The notes below the pieces were generated by a model. That model saw only the letters and a program-made list of their open reading frames with translations. It was not told where the DNA came from and ran no database searches. Position numbers and translations under genes: made by a program. This document shows positions 1 to 7,493 of a stretch of 19,411 bases of DNA, one piece after another. Source of the DNA: Phycisphaerales bacterium UBA1161 (GTDB lineage Bacteria > Planctomycetota > Phycisphaerae > Tepidisphaerales > Tepidisphaeraceae); assembly GCA_002311745.1 (NCBI GenBank), contig DBZL01000008.1:1-19411 (forward strand), in the 5' to 3' direction. The stretch's first letter is position 1. Every line of letters begins with the position of its first letter.

Positions 1-28
1 TCCGCTAATGAAAAAAGTTGGGTACCCC

Positions 29-49
29 GGGGGAGGGTAGGGGTGGGGG
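29..49 (+). other. Potential G-quadruplex motif in the leader region upstream of the GT39 gene
   Basis: Four G runs (29-33, 35-37, 40-43, 45-49) are separated by loops of 1, 2 and 1 nt, which fits the canonical G3+ N1-7 pattern with very short loops. It lies about 200 bp upstream of the TTG start of the glycosyltransferase gene. The rest of 1-247 holds no gene I can support. The motif is seen directly; a role is inference. Confidence 0.55.
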
Positions 50-247
50 TGTTTTTGAAAAGCCCCGATGTTTCCAACAGAGGGCGGATTTCTCCAATCT
101 CTTTACTTCGGTATCTTACGCAAACGTTGATTCGCGGACGCTCAAGCGGGCGTTCGCGGCTGCTCTGGCGAGACTTGGCTTGGTTCTGCGCGCCGTGCGC
201 GGCCATCACAGCCTCCGATTCGTCCCGAAGGGCTGGGCATTTGCGTC

Positions 248-1942
248 TTGAGTGGTTCCGAACTCCAATCTCATCGCGATGCCCATTGGCTCGGCTGGGC
301 CGCACTGGCGGTCTTCTTCAGCGCATGGACCGCCCTGTGGCAGCACCTCAACCAGGGGCCGCCCTCATGGGACGATTCATGGTATCTCACCGACAGCCTT
401 GCCCTCTATGATGCCTTGGCCAAGTGGGGCGTCGGTGGCTGGCTGCGCTGCTATCTCTTCGAAGTCCAGGAGCGGCTCAGGGCGCCCCTCATTTGCGCCC
501 TTCCCACACCGATCTACCTTGTTTTCGGCCGCCACAGCAACCTGGCGCTCGCGGTCAACTACCTCTTCATCATCCTACTGTTCTGGAGCGTGCATGGCAT
601 CGCCCGGCGATTCTGGGGCGGGCGGGTTGCGCTGCTCGCGGTGTTCATCACCGGTTCGCTGACGGAGTCGTTCGTCCTGACGAATTGGTACTTGGTGGAG
701 TACGGCCTTGCGGCGATCGTGGTGGCGTCGATCTGGTGCCTGATTCAGTCCGAGGACCTGACTCGCACGCGCTGGGTCGCGCTCTTCAGCGTATTCTGCG
801 GCCTGGGCATGCTTCAGAAGATTGTTTTCCCCCTGTACATAGGCCCGTTGCTGGTGTGGTGCCTCGCTCGCCGCGTGATGCGGCAGGGCCGGTCCGATTC
901 GCCTTCAATGGCGATGACTCTGGCCGCCCTGGTTTTGCCGGCGGCGGTGATCGGCGGACCGTGGTACCTCGTGAACTTCCGCATGGTCGTCGGCCATGCG
1001 TGGCTCAGCGGTTTCAGCCAGGAAGCGGATCTCTACGGCACCGGCAATCCGTTCACGCTTGGTGCGGTGAGAAAATACCTGCTCTTGGTGATCAACGAAG
1101 GCATCGGCGCGGCGTATTTCTGCGTTGCGGTTGCCGCGACCGCCGTATGGATCGCCCTGCGCTGCTACGGGCGCCGCCGCGCCTCGCCGCAGGGTGACGG
1201 GAAGGGAAAGTTTGTCCTGGCACTCTGGGCGGCGCCGTTCCTCGTCTTCCTCTTCGGGCACAACAAGCAGGTGCGTTTCATTGCTCCGATCCTGCCGGTC
1301 TTCGCCATGGTTCTGGCCATCGCTCTCAGCCAGATCATTGAAACTCTGGGCAAATGGGGCTGGGCGCTGACGGCCCTGCTGCTGCTCGGCGCTTTCGCCT
1401 TTTTAGTCCAGTTGTGTTTTGAGCCGCTGGGTGTACGGAACGTCGTCCTTTGGTCCGATCCCAGCCGTCCGACCGACGAGATGGTCGGCCTCCACTTTCT
1501 CGACCCGGATATGACCGTGCCGCCCATGTACGAAGCCAATCCCTGGCCCCTGCTGAAAACGCTCCAGGACGTGATCGCCCTGCGCCCCCGTGGGCCGCGC
1601 AAGAACTATCGCGTGATGACCGCCAGCGATTCGATCCACTTTAATTTGAACAACCTTTCGCTTGCGGCCGCACAGGCCCGCTTGCCCGTTCAGGTCTGCA
1701 CCACCGCGTACTATGACGACCCGGCCCTGCTCCGCAGCGACATTCGCGCGATGGACTTTGTTCTTTTTCGCCAGAACACGGAAATCCCCGACCTCCATTA
1801 CAACAAGCTTCAGGCCGATGCGCTCGACGAGGTCAAAGGCGACGGCCTTTTCGACGCCATCCCCAGCGCCATTCGCTTTCCCGACCACGGGGTTCTATGG
1901 ATCTACCGGAACAAATCCCTCGCCCCCGCTCCTCCCTTTTAG
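248..1942 (+). CDS. GT39/ArnT-like integral membrane glycosyltransferase
   Basis: The 564-residue protein has a hydrophobic N-terminus (about residues 13-32), then a first external loop with the motif GPPSWDDSWYL (D42/D43). This is the position of the catalytic acidic residues in PMT/ArnT-type (GT-C fold) enzymes. Roughly ten further membrane segments run to about residue 390 and are followed by a soluble C-terminal domain of about 170 residues. Family members transfer a sugar from a polyprenyl-phosphate donor to lipid or protein on the outer face of the cytoplasmic membrane; the acceptor here cannot be told. The start is TTG at 248, chosen because the frame opens there and the first membrane segment follows directly; no strong Shine-Dalgarno is seen, so the start is uncertain. 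It stands alone on its strand, and the next gene begins 141 bp downstream. Confidence 0.8.
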   Translation: MSGSELQSHRDAHWLGWAALAVFFSAWTALWQHLNQGPPSWDDSWYLTDSLALYDALAKWGVGGWLRCYLFEVQERLRAPLICALPTPIYLVFGRHSNLALAVNYLFIILLFWSVHGIARRFWGGRVALLAVFITGSLTESFVLTNWYLVEYGLAAIVVASIWCLIQSEDLTRTRWVALFSVFCGLGMLQKIVFPLYIGPLLVWCLARRVMRQGRSDSPSMAMTLAALVLPAAVIGGPWYLVNFRMVVGHAWLSGFSQEADLYGTGNPFTLGAVRKYLLLVINEGIGAAYFCVAVAATAVWIALRCYGRRRASPQGDGKGKFVLALWAAPFLVFLFGHNKQVRFIAPILPVFAMVLAIALSQIIETLGKWGWALTALLLLGAFAFLVQLCFEPLGVRNVVLWSDPSRPTDEMVGLHFLDPDMTVPPMYEANPWPLLKTLQDVIALRPRGPRKNYRVMTASDSIHFNLNNLSLAAAQARLPVQVCTTAYYDDPALLRSDIRAMDFVLFRQNTEIPDLHYNKLQADALDEVKGDGLFDAIPSAIRFPDHGVLWIYRNKSLAPAPPF

Positions 1943-1943
1943 C

Positions 1944-1961
1944 CGCGGCCCTCGGGCCGCG
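1944..1961 (+). terminator. GC-rich hairpin just after the GT39 stop codon
   Basis: An 8-bp perfect stem (CGCGGCCC with GGGCCGCG, 2-nt gap) begins two bases after the TAG stop. No U tract follows, so it is at best a weak or factor-dependent terminator or a 3'-end stabilising hairpin. Confidence 0.35.
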
Positions 1962-2009
1962 CGGTTGCTGATGTCCCGACGCGCCGAGATACCTTCACCT
2001 ATCTGCATT

Positions 2010-2038
2010 TTGAGCCGGGGACCAGTTACCTGTAAAAT
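2010..2038 (+). promoter_or_regulatory. Candidate sigma-70-type promoter for the Avs-like gene
   Basis: TTGAGC (2010-2015), a 17-bp spacer and TAAAAT (2033-2038) give 4/6 and 5/6 matches to consensus. Transcription would start near 2045, leaving a leader of about 40 nt. A promoter directly in front of the gene fits a unit expressed on its own. Confidence 0.45.
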
Positions 2039-2083
2039 GACCGGCGACTTTCGGCGCAGAGCTTCGAAGCACGAGCCATTTCA

Positions 2084-5000
2084 ATGGGCACCGGCCGCCT
2101 GAAAAGTCTAGATTGGAACACAATTCGACCATTGCGTGGTTCGCAACGCGTCGGATTTGAGGAACTATGCTGTCAATTGGCTCGCCGCGAAAGCATACCG
2201 GGGCAAGTTCGCTTTTCACGCGTCGGCACGCCGGACGGCGGAGTTGAAGGCTTCTGGACCACCAAGCGGAAGGAAGAGCATGGTTGGCAAGCGAAATTCT
2301 GGACGAGCGCTTGGCAGCACTCTCAGTGGCAGCAGCTAGACGAGTCCGTTAAGAAAGCGATTTCATCGCGCCGTCGGCTCGTTAAATACACCGTATGCGT
2401 GCCGTATGATCGCCCGCGGGAAACCCTGATAAAATGGGACGCGTATTGTGCGAGGTGGGAGCGTCTGGCGAAACAACGCGGCCGACGGATAAGCTTCGAG
2501 TATTGGGGGAATTCTGAGCTTTTAGAGCGGCTGGTAAAGCCAAGCAGTGAAGGTCTTCTCCGTTTCTGGTTTGACCGAGACGAGATGACTCCCAAATGGT
2601 TCTCGGAACACGTCGGAAAACAAATCAAGAACGCGGGGCCAAAGTACAGCCCAGATTTCAATGTCAAAATTCCGTTGGCTGACGAAATCGCATGGATTTT
2701 ACGTAGCAAGCGAGCGGTGGTGACGCTGAGGGCGAAGGTTCATGAAGCGGTTGTGAGGGCACGTTCTGCGATTCATTCCGTGGACCGCGCAAAGATAACG
2801 GGTGTTTCAACGCTGCCCGTTGAGGAGCATTGCCGACAACTCGTTGATATTGTCACCTCCCTCTCGGATGACCCCGCAGAAGATCTTCGGCTAGCCGAAA
2901 TAGAAAAGGTTGCGGACGCTCTGAATGAAGTGCTTCATGGTCTTTCGCGAACCGTAAAAGAACACCCGGATGCAAAAGGGTACGACAAGGACCCGTGGCC
3001 GCACGATCCACTCGCGAAACACAAATTCAAGTCCGAGATATATGACATAAATCGGGCCATGAACGGGGTGAGCGAATTGTCGGGGTTCGTTTGTTCGCCG
3101 CATATTCGGTTAGCTGATAGCCGTCGTATGGTTTTGGTGGGTGAGGGTGGAATTGGTAAGACACATCTCTTATGCGATTTTGCGAGACGACAAGTGAATT
3201 CGGAGTGTCCTGCGATTTTGATCCTGGGCGAGCAACTAACTGGGGCGCCGCCTTGGCCGCAGATTCTGAGAAATTGTGACCTCCGGGGAGAATCGGGTTC
3301 AGAGTTTCTTGCCACCCTTGATGCTGCGGCGGAGACGGCGGGCTGTAGAGCATTGCTAATCATTGACGCCCTAAACGAGGGTCCTGGTTCGGACTTTTGG
3401 GCGAGTCACCTCGCCGGAATATTTGACGAGGTATCGAAATATCGGCGCATAGCGTTCGTTGTGAGCATTCGGCATCCTTACGAGCGGGTGGTCTTGCCGG
3501 AGCATCGCGATGCCGAGGATGGTTTAATCTTCTGGCACGAGGGTTTTGCGGACGACGTGCATACAGCCTGCGAGCAGTTCTTTGCGCACTATGGCCTCGA
3601 GGCTCCGTCATTTCCGGTTGTTGAAGACCATTTCTTCAACCCCTTATTTCTAAAATTGTTTTGCCAAGCAGTGCAAAACACGGGACGGAAACGACTACCC
3701 GAAGGCGTGGAGGGAATGCAACGGCTAATCACCTTCTTCGTAGAGTCTTTGCGGCATCCACTTTTCGGCGCGTCATATGGAACGATTGATCCAACCGGCG
3801 AAATAGTTAAGGCTATAACAAGTAAATTGGGGACAGCAATCGCCGATGGCCGGCGCCTGACGCGAGCATGGGTGGTGGAGAGCATCAACGAAATTACCGG
3901 GGATGGACGTGGATCTCAATACCTTACAGTGCTCTTGGAGCAGGGGTTGCTGAGGCATGTGCCCCATTACGATGCCAAGTTTCGACGAATCGAGGAGTGG
4001 ATCGGGTTCGGTTATGAGCGCGTGACCGACTACATCGTTGCCGGCGCAATGCTTGACAATGTGATGGCGCCGGCAAGGCATCGTAATAATGCGTTTTCCC
4101 GGACCGGCGCAACACGCCTTAGGTCAATTGTGGCTGACAATCAACATCGAATTTCGCTATTGGAGGCGCTGTCTGTTTGCGTGGCCGAGCGATTGCGCCG
4201 CGAGTTGTTTGAATTCATTCCAAGACGAAAGCGCAAACGCGCCAGGAACTTGTGGGAGGCATTCATCGGAAGCTTGACGGCCCGAAGTGCGGGCGCGGTA
4301 ACGCCGCGAGCTGTGACCGTAATCCAGGAATACGTTGCTTCTGGAACGGAGATGCTCCAGGCGATGTTTCCCCTGCTCTTGGACGTTTGCTATCGAACTG
4401 GACACCCCCTGAACGCTAGGTTTCTGCACGGCATCTTGGCCCCGATGAGCATGGCCGAGCGTGACGCGGTATGGTCGACGTTTATTCACGGGGGCTATTT
4501 GTGGGGAAGCACCGTCAGGATTAGTCGCCTTATTCGTTGGTGTTGGCATTCGCCCTCGGTGGAATCAATCAACCCAGAGACTGCGGAGCTTGTCGGAATA
4601 ACGCTTGCTTGGTTTCTTACGAGTTCCAACCGGTTTGTTCGCGATCGAGCCACGAAAGCTCTCGCCCATTTGTTCTCGGGACACTTAGCGGTGGCGCGAC
4701 GAATTCTCCACCAGTTTTACGGGGTAAATGACCCGTACGTTCTGGAACGACTGCTTTGCGCGAGCTATGGGGCGATTTTGCGGGCGAACGATCAGCAACC
4801 AGCGTTAGCTCTAGCTAGGGATGTGTGCGACAACATCTTGGCGAAGCCGGAGGTCATTCCACATGCACTTATCCGGCACTATGCGAGCTGTATCGTCGAA
4901 TTCGCTGCATCGCAGTCTGGCGACGGCCAGTTGGCCGGGTGTCGCCTTGCACCGCAGTACAAGAGCAAGTGGCCTCGTCGCTTGCCAACGCTTAAATATC

Positions 5001-6646
5001 TTGAAGGCCTGTTTCGGCGCGAGAAGGGGACCTTGGGAACTGCGGCGCATGTACTTGCGATGTCCGTGGGAATTTCGGGCGATTGGAGCCGGTACTGTGT
5101 TAAGACCCATGATTGGTCATCAATTCCACGATCAGAACCACCGCCGCCAAAAAACGCTGACGAGGGACGGAAGCTAGTTGATCAATTTTGTTCGGGGATG
5201 ACAAAAAAACAGCTGGGAGCTTTCGCACGATACTCGAAAGCGGTGCGGAGCTTTTTGGGGGTAGATCGCAATCAAGAAGACGTGAATCGCGCCCGCAAGG
5301 ATTTGCGGCGTTTATTAACCAAGTCTCGTCGGGCGAGATTTGACGAAATTGTAGACCAATTGCTTCGCGAAGTATCAACTTCCTGGGGAGGATTTCGTTT
5401 GCCTGAATTTAGCAAGGAGCTCGTGCTAAGGTTCGTGCTGAAATGGATTGCGAATTCCGGGTGGAATTCGAGGCGATTTGGGGATTTTGATCGTGGAATC
5501 CGGGAGTCTGGGAGGGACGCGCATAAGGCTGAACGAATCGGCAAGAAATACCAATGGATCGCATATCACGAAGCGATGGCGCGAGTGTCGGACAATGTTT
5601 GGCCGCAAAATGATATAAGTCCGAGGTCCTGGGCGCTGCAACTGCGGGATATCGACCCGACACTACTTCTTTCAGAAACCCCAAAGGCTGACGATCCGCC
5701 ACCAGGCGGTACATGGTGGAGTCCGGAAGCCGAGGCGTCGCTTGCCCTGACGACGCCAGTGGGTAAGTGGCTCAGAAGCAGCAAGGATTTGCCGAACCCG
5801 AGACTATTGATAGAGGTACATCATGCGCCAAACTACGAGAGGGGCCTGGTGTTAGATGCAGCTAAGTCGATTAGCGAACCTACACCCTTGGGCGCTGATG
5901 ACTTCCGGGCTGCCTACCGCCACATGTGGTGGCGTGTTGATTGCTTGTTGGCGAAGGCCGAAAATCTGAAGGCGTTAAAAGATTGGGCGAAGAAAGGTAT
6001 CAGCAAGGATAGCGATGTGGAGGGTTTTCACTCATTTTATGAGCCATATCTAGGTGAGTACCCATCCGGAAAGATCTTCACCGATCCCGAGTTGGAATAC
6101 ATTTCGCGCCGGATTTGGAGCCGATACGAGCATTTTCCAATAGACGTGTTGTTGGCGGTTGATGGCTACAGTGCATCGAATTCTGATTTTGACTGTTCGG
6201 TTGACGATGCGATTTACATCTCGTTGCCAGCACCATTCATTATCGAAAGCCTGGGGCTGAAATCTCCGCGAATCGATGGTGTTTGGTATGACGCGGAAAA
6301 CCGTGAAGTGGCGTGCGACCCGTGTGTGCACGAGCCGGGGAAATCTGGACTCGTAATGACCAGAGCGAGCATGGATAAACTTCTGAAGAAAGAAGGACTA
6401 TTTGCTTTTTGGCATATTTGTGGCGAAAAACAGATGCTACGTGCAGAGCATGACCAGTGGCCCGGCTGCCTTGTGTTTCGGTGGGTCTGCTGGTTTGAAG
6501 ATGACGAATTTAAAACGATCGCGCGGACTCGTTTTTATGCGCCGATAGTTCGCCCGGCGCCGCGTCACGGCGAGGGCGCGAATATCCGGCAACTGGGGGC
6601 CCCGCGAGACCTCTCTTCTACGGGTGAAATCGGAAAGAGCAATTGA
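2084..6646 (+). CDS. Avs-like antiviral STAND NTPase with N-terminal Mrr-type nuclease domain
   Basis: The protein has 1520 residues. Residues 20-165 look like an Mrr/PD-(D/E)XK nuclease: FEELC (25-29), PDGGVE with D51, then WQAK with Q69 and K71, the D...QxK pattern of Mrr-type enzymes. Residues about 310-530 form a STAND-type NTPase: Walker A GEGGIGKT (353-360), Walker B LLIID (424-428) followed by ALNEG, a sensor-like SIRHPY (461-466), HEGF (485-488) and NPLFLKLFC (519-527). A winged-helix-like stretch includes FGYERVTDY near residue 645. The rest, to 1520, is mostly helical and matches nothing I recognise; in Avs proteins this half is the sensor for conserved phage proteins such as terminase or portal. 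By family knowledge, binding would trigger oligomerisation and DNA cleavage. Start ATG 2084; Shine-Dalgarno weak. No partner gene is adjacent. Its DNA is more AT-rich than the flanks, suggesting transfer. The domains are well supported; the antiviral role is inference. Confidence 0.85.
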   Translation: MGTGRLKSLDWNTIRPLRGSQRVGFEELCCQLARRESIPGQVRFSRVGTPDGGVEGFWTTKRKEEHGWQAKFWTSAWQHSQWQQLDESVKKAISSRRRLVKYTVCVPYDRPRETLIKWDAYCARWERLAKQRGRRISFEYWGNSELLERLVKPSSEGLLRFWFDRDEMTPKWFSEHVGKQIKNAGPKYSPDFNVKIPLADEIAWILRSKRAVVTLRAKVHEAVVRARSAIHSVDRAKITGVSTLPVEEHCRQLVDIVTSLSDDPAEDLRLAEIEKVADALNEVLHGLSRTVKEHPDAKGYDKDPWPHDPLAKHKFKSEIYDINRAMNGVSELSGFVCSPHIRLADSRRMVLVGEGGIGKTHLLCDFARRQVNSECPAILILGEQLTGAPPWPQILRNCDLRGESGSEFLATLDAAAETAGCRALLIIDALNEGPGSDFWASHLAGIFDEVSKYRRIAFVVSIRHPYERVVLPEHRDAEDGLIFWHEGFADDVHTACEQFFAHYGLEAPSFPVVEDHFFNPLFLKLFCQAVQNTGRKRLPEGVEGMQRLITFFVESLRHPLFGASYGTIDPTGEIVKAITSKLGTAIADGRRLTRAWVVESINEITGDGRGSQYLTVLLEQGLLRHVPHYDAKFRRIEEWIGFGYERVTDYIVAGAMLDNVMAPARHRNNAFSRTGATRLRSIVADNQHRISLLEALSVCVAERLRRELFEFIPRRKRKRARNLWEAFIGSLTARSAGAVTPRAVTVIQEYVASGTEMLQAMFPLLLDVCYRTGHPLNARFLHGILAPMSMAERDAVWSTFIHGGYLWGSTVRISRLIRWCWHSPSVESINPETAELVGITLAWFLTSSNRFVRDRATKALAHLFSGHLAVARRILHQFYGVNDPYVLERLLCASYGAILRANDQQPALALARDVCDNILAKPEVIPHALIRHYASCIVEFAASQSGDGQLAGCRLAPQYKSKWPRRLPTLKYLEGLFRREKGTLGTAAHVLAMSVGISGDWSRYCVKTHDWSSIPRSEPPPPKNADEGRKLVDQFCSGMTKKQLGAFARYSKAVRSFLGVDRNQEDVNRARKDLRRLLTKSRRARFDEIVDQLLREVSTSWGGFRLPEFSKELVLRFVLKWIANSGWNSRRFGDFDRGIRESGRDAHKAERIGKKYQWIAYHEAMARVSDNVWPQNDISPRSWALQLRDIDPTLLLSETPKADDPPPGGTWWSPEAEASLALTTPVGKWLRSSKDLPNPRLLIEVHHAPNYERGLVLDAAKSISEPTPLGADDFRAAYRHMWWRVDCLLAKAENLKALKDWAKKGISKDSDVEGFHSFYEPYLGEYPSGKIFTDPELEYISRRIWSRYEHFPIDVLLAVDGYSASNSDFDCSVDDAIYISLPAPFIIESLGLKSPRIDGVWYDAENREVACDPCVHEPGKSGLVMTRASMDKLLKKEGLFAFWHICGEKQMLRAEHDQWPGCLVFRWVCWFEDDEFKTIARTRFYAPIVRPAPRHGEGANIRQLGAPRDLSSTGEIGKSN

Positions 6647-6666
6647 CCAGTAGACAGTAGACCGCA

Positions 6667-6707
6667 GTGGCTGGCGCCACCGCTCGGTTTTTCCCTGTGG
6701 GAAAAAC
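6667..6707 (-). other. Two tandem hairpins 3' of the tRNA-Ser pseudogene
   Basis: Hairpin 1 is GTGGC/GCCAC (6667-6680, 4-nt loop). Hairpin 2 is a perfect 9-bp stem GTTTTTCCC/GGGAAAAAC (6687-6707, 3-nt loop) that ends on the tRNA discriminator position. They sit where two sequence-unrelated hairpins sit beside the intact tRNA. There is no clean U tract on either strand, so a terminator or tRNA 3'-processing role is possible but unproven. Confidence 0.5.
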
Positions 6708-6793
6708 GGAGAGGGTGGGATTCGAACCCACGATCGCTCTTTAACCCCGATACAGCATTTCCAATGCTGCTCCTTCAGCCGCTGCCACCCGCG
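6707..6793 (-). pseudogene. tRNA-Ser(GGA) pseudogene
   Basis: The 3' acceptor half, the T arm (GTGGG TTCGAAT CCCAC) and the anticodon arm (loop TTGGAAA, anticodon GGA) are intact and nearly identical to the gene at 7405-7493. The 5' acceptor half no longer pairs properly, the TCC half of the D stem is lost, and the variable arm keeps only 4 of 6 pairs. Similarity weakens toward the 5' end. It is therefore probably non-functional, either a decayed duplicate or the tRNA fragment left at one end of an integrated element. Confidence 0.7.
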
Positions 6794-6808
6794 CAATCGC
6801 CGCCGCGT

Positions 6809-7039
6809 TCAGCGGCCGAGTAGGTGCATGAATTCTTCGACGCTCAAGCCGGCATCGGCGATGATGCGGCGGAGCGTGCCTAATCGAATCTGCTTGTGGT
6901 CGGGGACGACGGCGCGGGCGTATGGCTGCGGGCGGCGGAGGATCATGTGGCTTCCACTTTGGCGGCGGAAGACGAATCCAGCGCGTTCCAGGGCGGTGCG
7001 AACTTCACGGCCTGACAGGTCGGTGGGGAGCTTGGCCAC
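6809..7039 (-). CDS. hicA: HicA family toxin (mRNA interferase)
   Basis: The 76-residue protein has the small HicA/YcfA fold signature: SGREVRTALERAGF, then RRQSGSHMILRR with the catalytic His of the GSH motif (residue 31), and a C-terminal helix ending in EEFMHLLGR. HicA degrades mRNA and is neutralised by HicB. Start is GTG at 7039, which gives MAKLP, a usual N-terminus for the family. It lies 22 bp downstream of hicB on the same strand, so the pair is cotranscribed with the antitoxin first. Length is typical and no key residue is missing. Confidence 0.92.
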   Translation of the reverse strand: MAKLPTDLSGREVRTALERAGFVFRRQSGSHMILRRPQPYARAVVPDHKQIRLGTLRRIIADAGLSVEEFMHLLGR

Positions 7040-7061
7040 GTGCGGAGTCTTTCGCGGTGGG

Positions 7062-7277
7062 CTACGCGGCCTCGATTTCTACGAACTCCTTGCCCGTTTC
7101 GGTGGGGATCGGATCGGCGGCGTCGCGGCAATCCTGCACGTAAAGCTCAATCGCCTCGCGGATGTTGCTCAGGGCCTGGGCGCGGTCGTCTCCTTGACTG
7201 ACGCATCCGGGCAACGCGGGTACGCTGGCGACGTAACCGCCGTCGGCTTCCTCCTCCAAAACGACTGTGTAGCGCAT
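7062..7277 (-). CDS. hicB: HicB family antitoxin
   Basis: The 71-residue protein begins MRYTVVLEEEADGGYVASVPALPGC, the hallmark N-terminal HicB (UPF0150) domain with the partial RNase-H-like fold, and continues with GDDRAQALSNIREAIELY. The DNA-binding helix-turn-helix or ribbon-helix-helix tail of longer HicB proteins is absent, so self-repression may need another factor. The start is ATG at 7277, preceded at 5-nt spacing by GAGAGGA; a longer open frame upstream would run through the tRNA gene and is not credible. It is the first gene of the hicBA operon. Confidence 0.92.
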   Translation of the reverse strand: MRYTVVLEEEADGGYVASVPALPGCVSQGDDRAQALSNIREAIELYVQDCRDAADPIPTETGKEFVEIEAA

Positions 7278-7301
7278 GACGATCCTCTCAATAGCCAACG
7301 G

Positions 7302-7310
7302 ATTATACCA
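7302..7310 (-). promoter_or_regulatory. Extended -10 promoter of hicBA
   Basis: On the minus strand TGG-TATAAT (7310-7302) is a perfect -10 hexamer with the TG of an extended -10. No good -35 is visible, as is usual for extended -10 promoters. Transcription would start near 7295, 18 nt before the hicB ATG. Confidence 0.6.
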
Positions 7311-7367
7311 CGTGCATGCTCTGTTGGCCGCGATGGGGCCATGGACAAGAAAGTAGATCAGTAGACC

Positions 7368-7405
7368 GTCCCGATTGCATCGGGACTCTGTTCGCCGCGG
7401 CGAAC
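7368..7405 (-). other. Two tandem hairpins 3' of the functional tRNA-Ser
   Basis: Hairpin 1 is an 8-bp perfect stem GTCCCGAT/ATCGGGAC (7368-7386, loop TGC). Hairpin 2 is the 16-bp palindrome GTTCGCCGCGGCGAAC (7390-7405), which includes the discriminator base. On the minus strand the stretch after hairpin 1 is pyrimidine-rich (TCTACTTTCTT), so it may act as a weak terminator. Confidence 0.5.
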
Positions 7406-7493
7406 GGAGAGGGTGGGATTCGAACCCACGATCGGGTTTAAGCCCGATACAGCATTTCCAGTGCTGCTCCTTCAGCCGCTCGGACACCTCTCC
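7405..7493 (-). tRNA. tRNA-Ser, anticodon GGA
   Basis: It folds as a complete class II tRNA: acceptor GGAGAGG/CCTCTCC (7 perfect pairs), D arm with TCC/GGA, anticodon stem CAGCA/TGCTG around loop CTGGAAA (anticodon at 7457-7459), a long variable arm ATCGGG/CCCGAT, and T arm GTGGG TTCGAAT CCCAC. The discriminator base is G, standard for serine tRNAs. No CCA is encoded. It reads UCC and UCU codons. Confidence 0.95.

Larger units (their letters stand above)
6649..6793 (-). repeat. Decayed copy of the duplicated tRNA-Ser module (tRNA plus 3' flank)
   Basis: This copy matches 7352-7493 in layout: a 16-17-nt box (AGTAGACAGTAGACCG at 6649-6664 against 7352-7368, one indel), two hairpins, then the tRNA-Ser sequence. 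The two copies lie about 700 bp apart in direct orientation with hicBA between them, as expected for repeats left by integration or by duplication. Confidence 0.65.
7352..7493 (-). repeat. Intact copy of the duplicated tRNA-Ser module
   Basis: Direct-repeat partner of 6649-6793. It shares the AGTAGA(T)CAGTAGACCG box at 7352-7368, the double-hairpin layout and the tRNA sequence. Confidence 0.65.
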
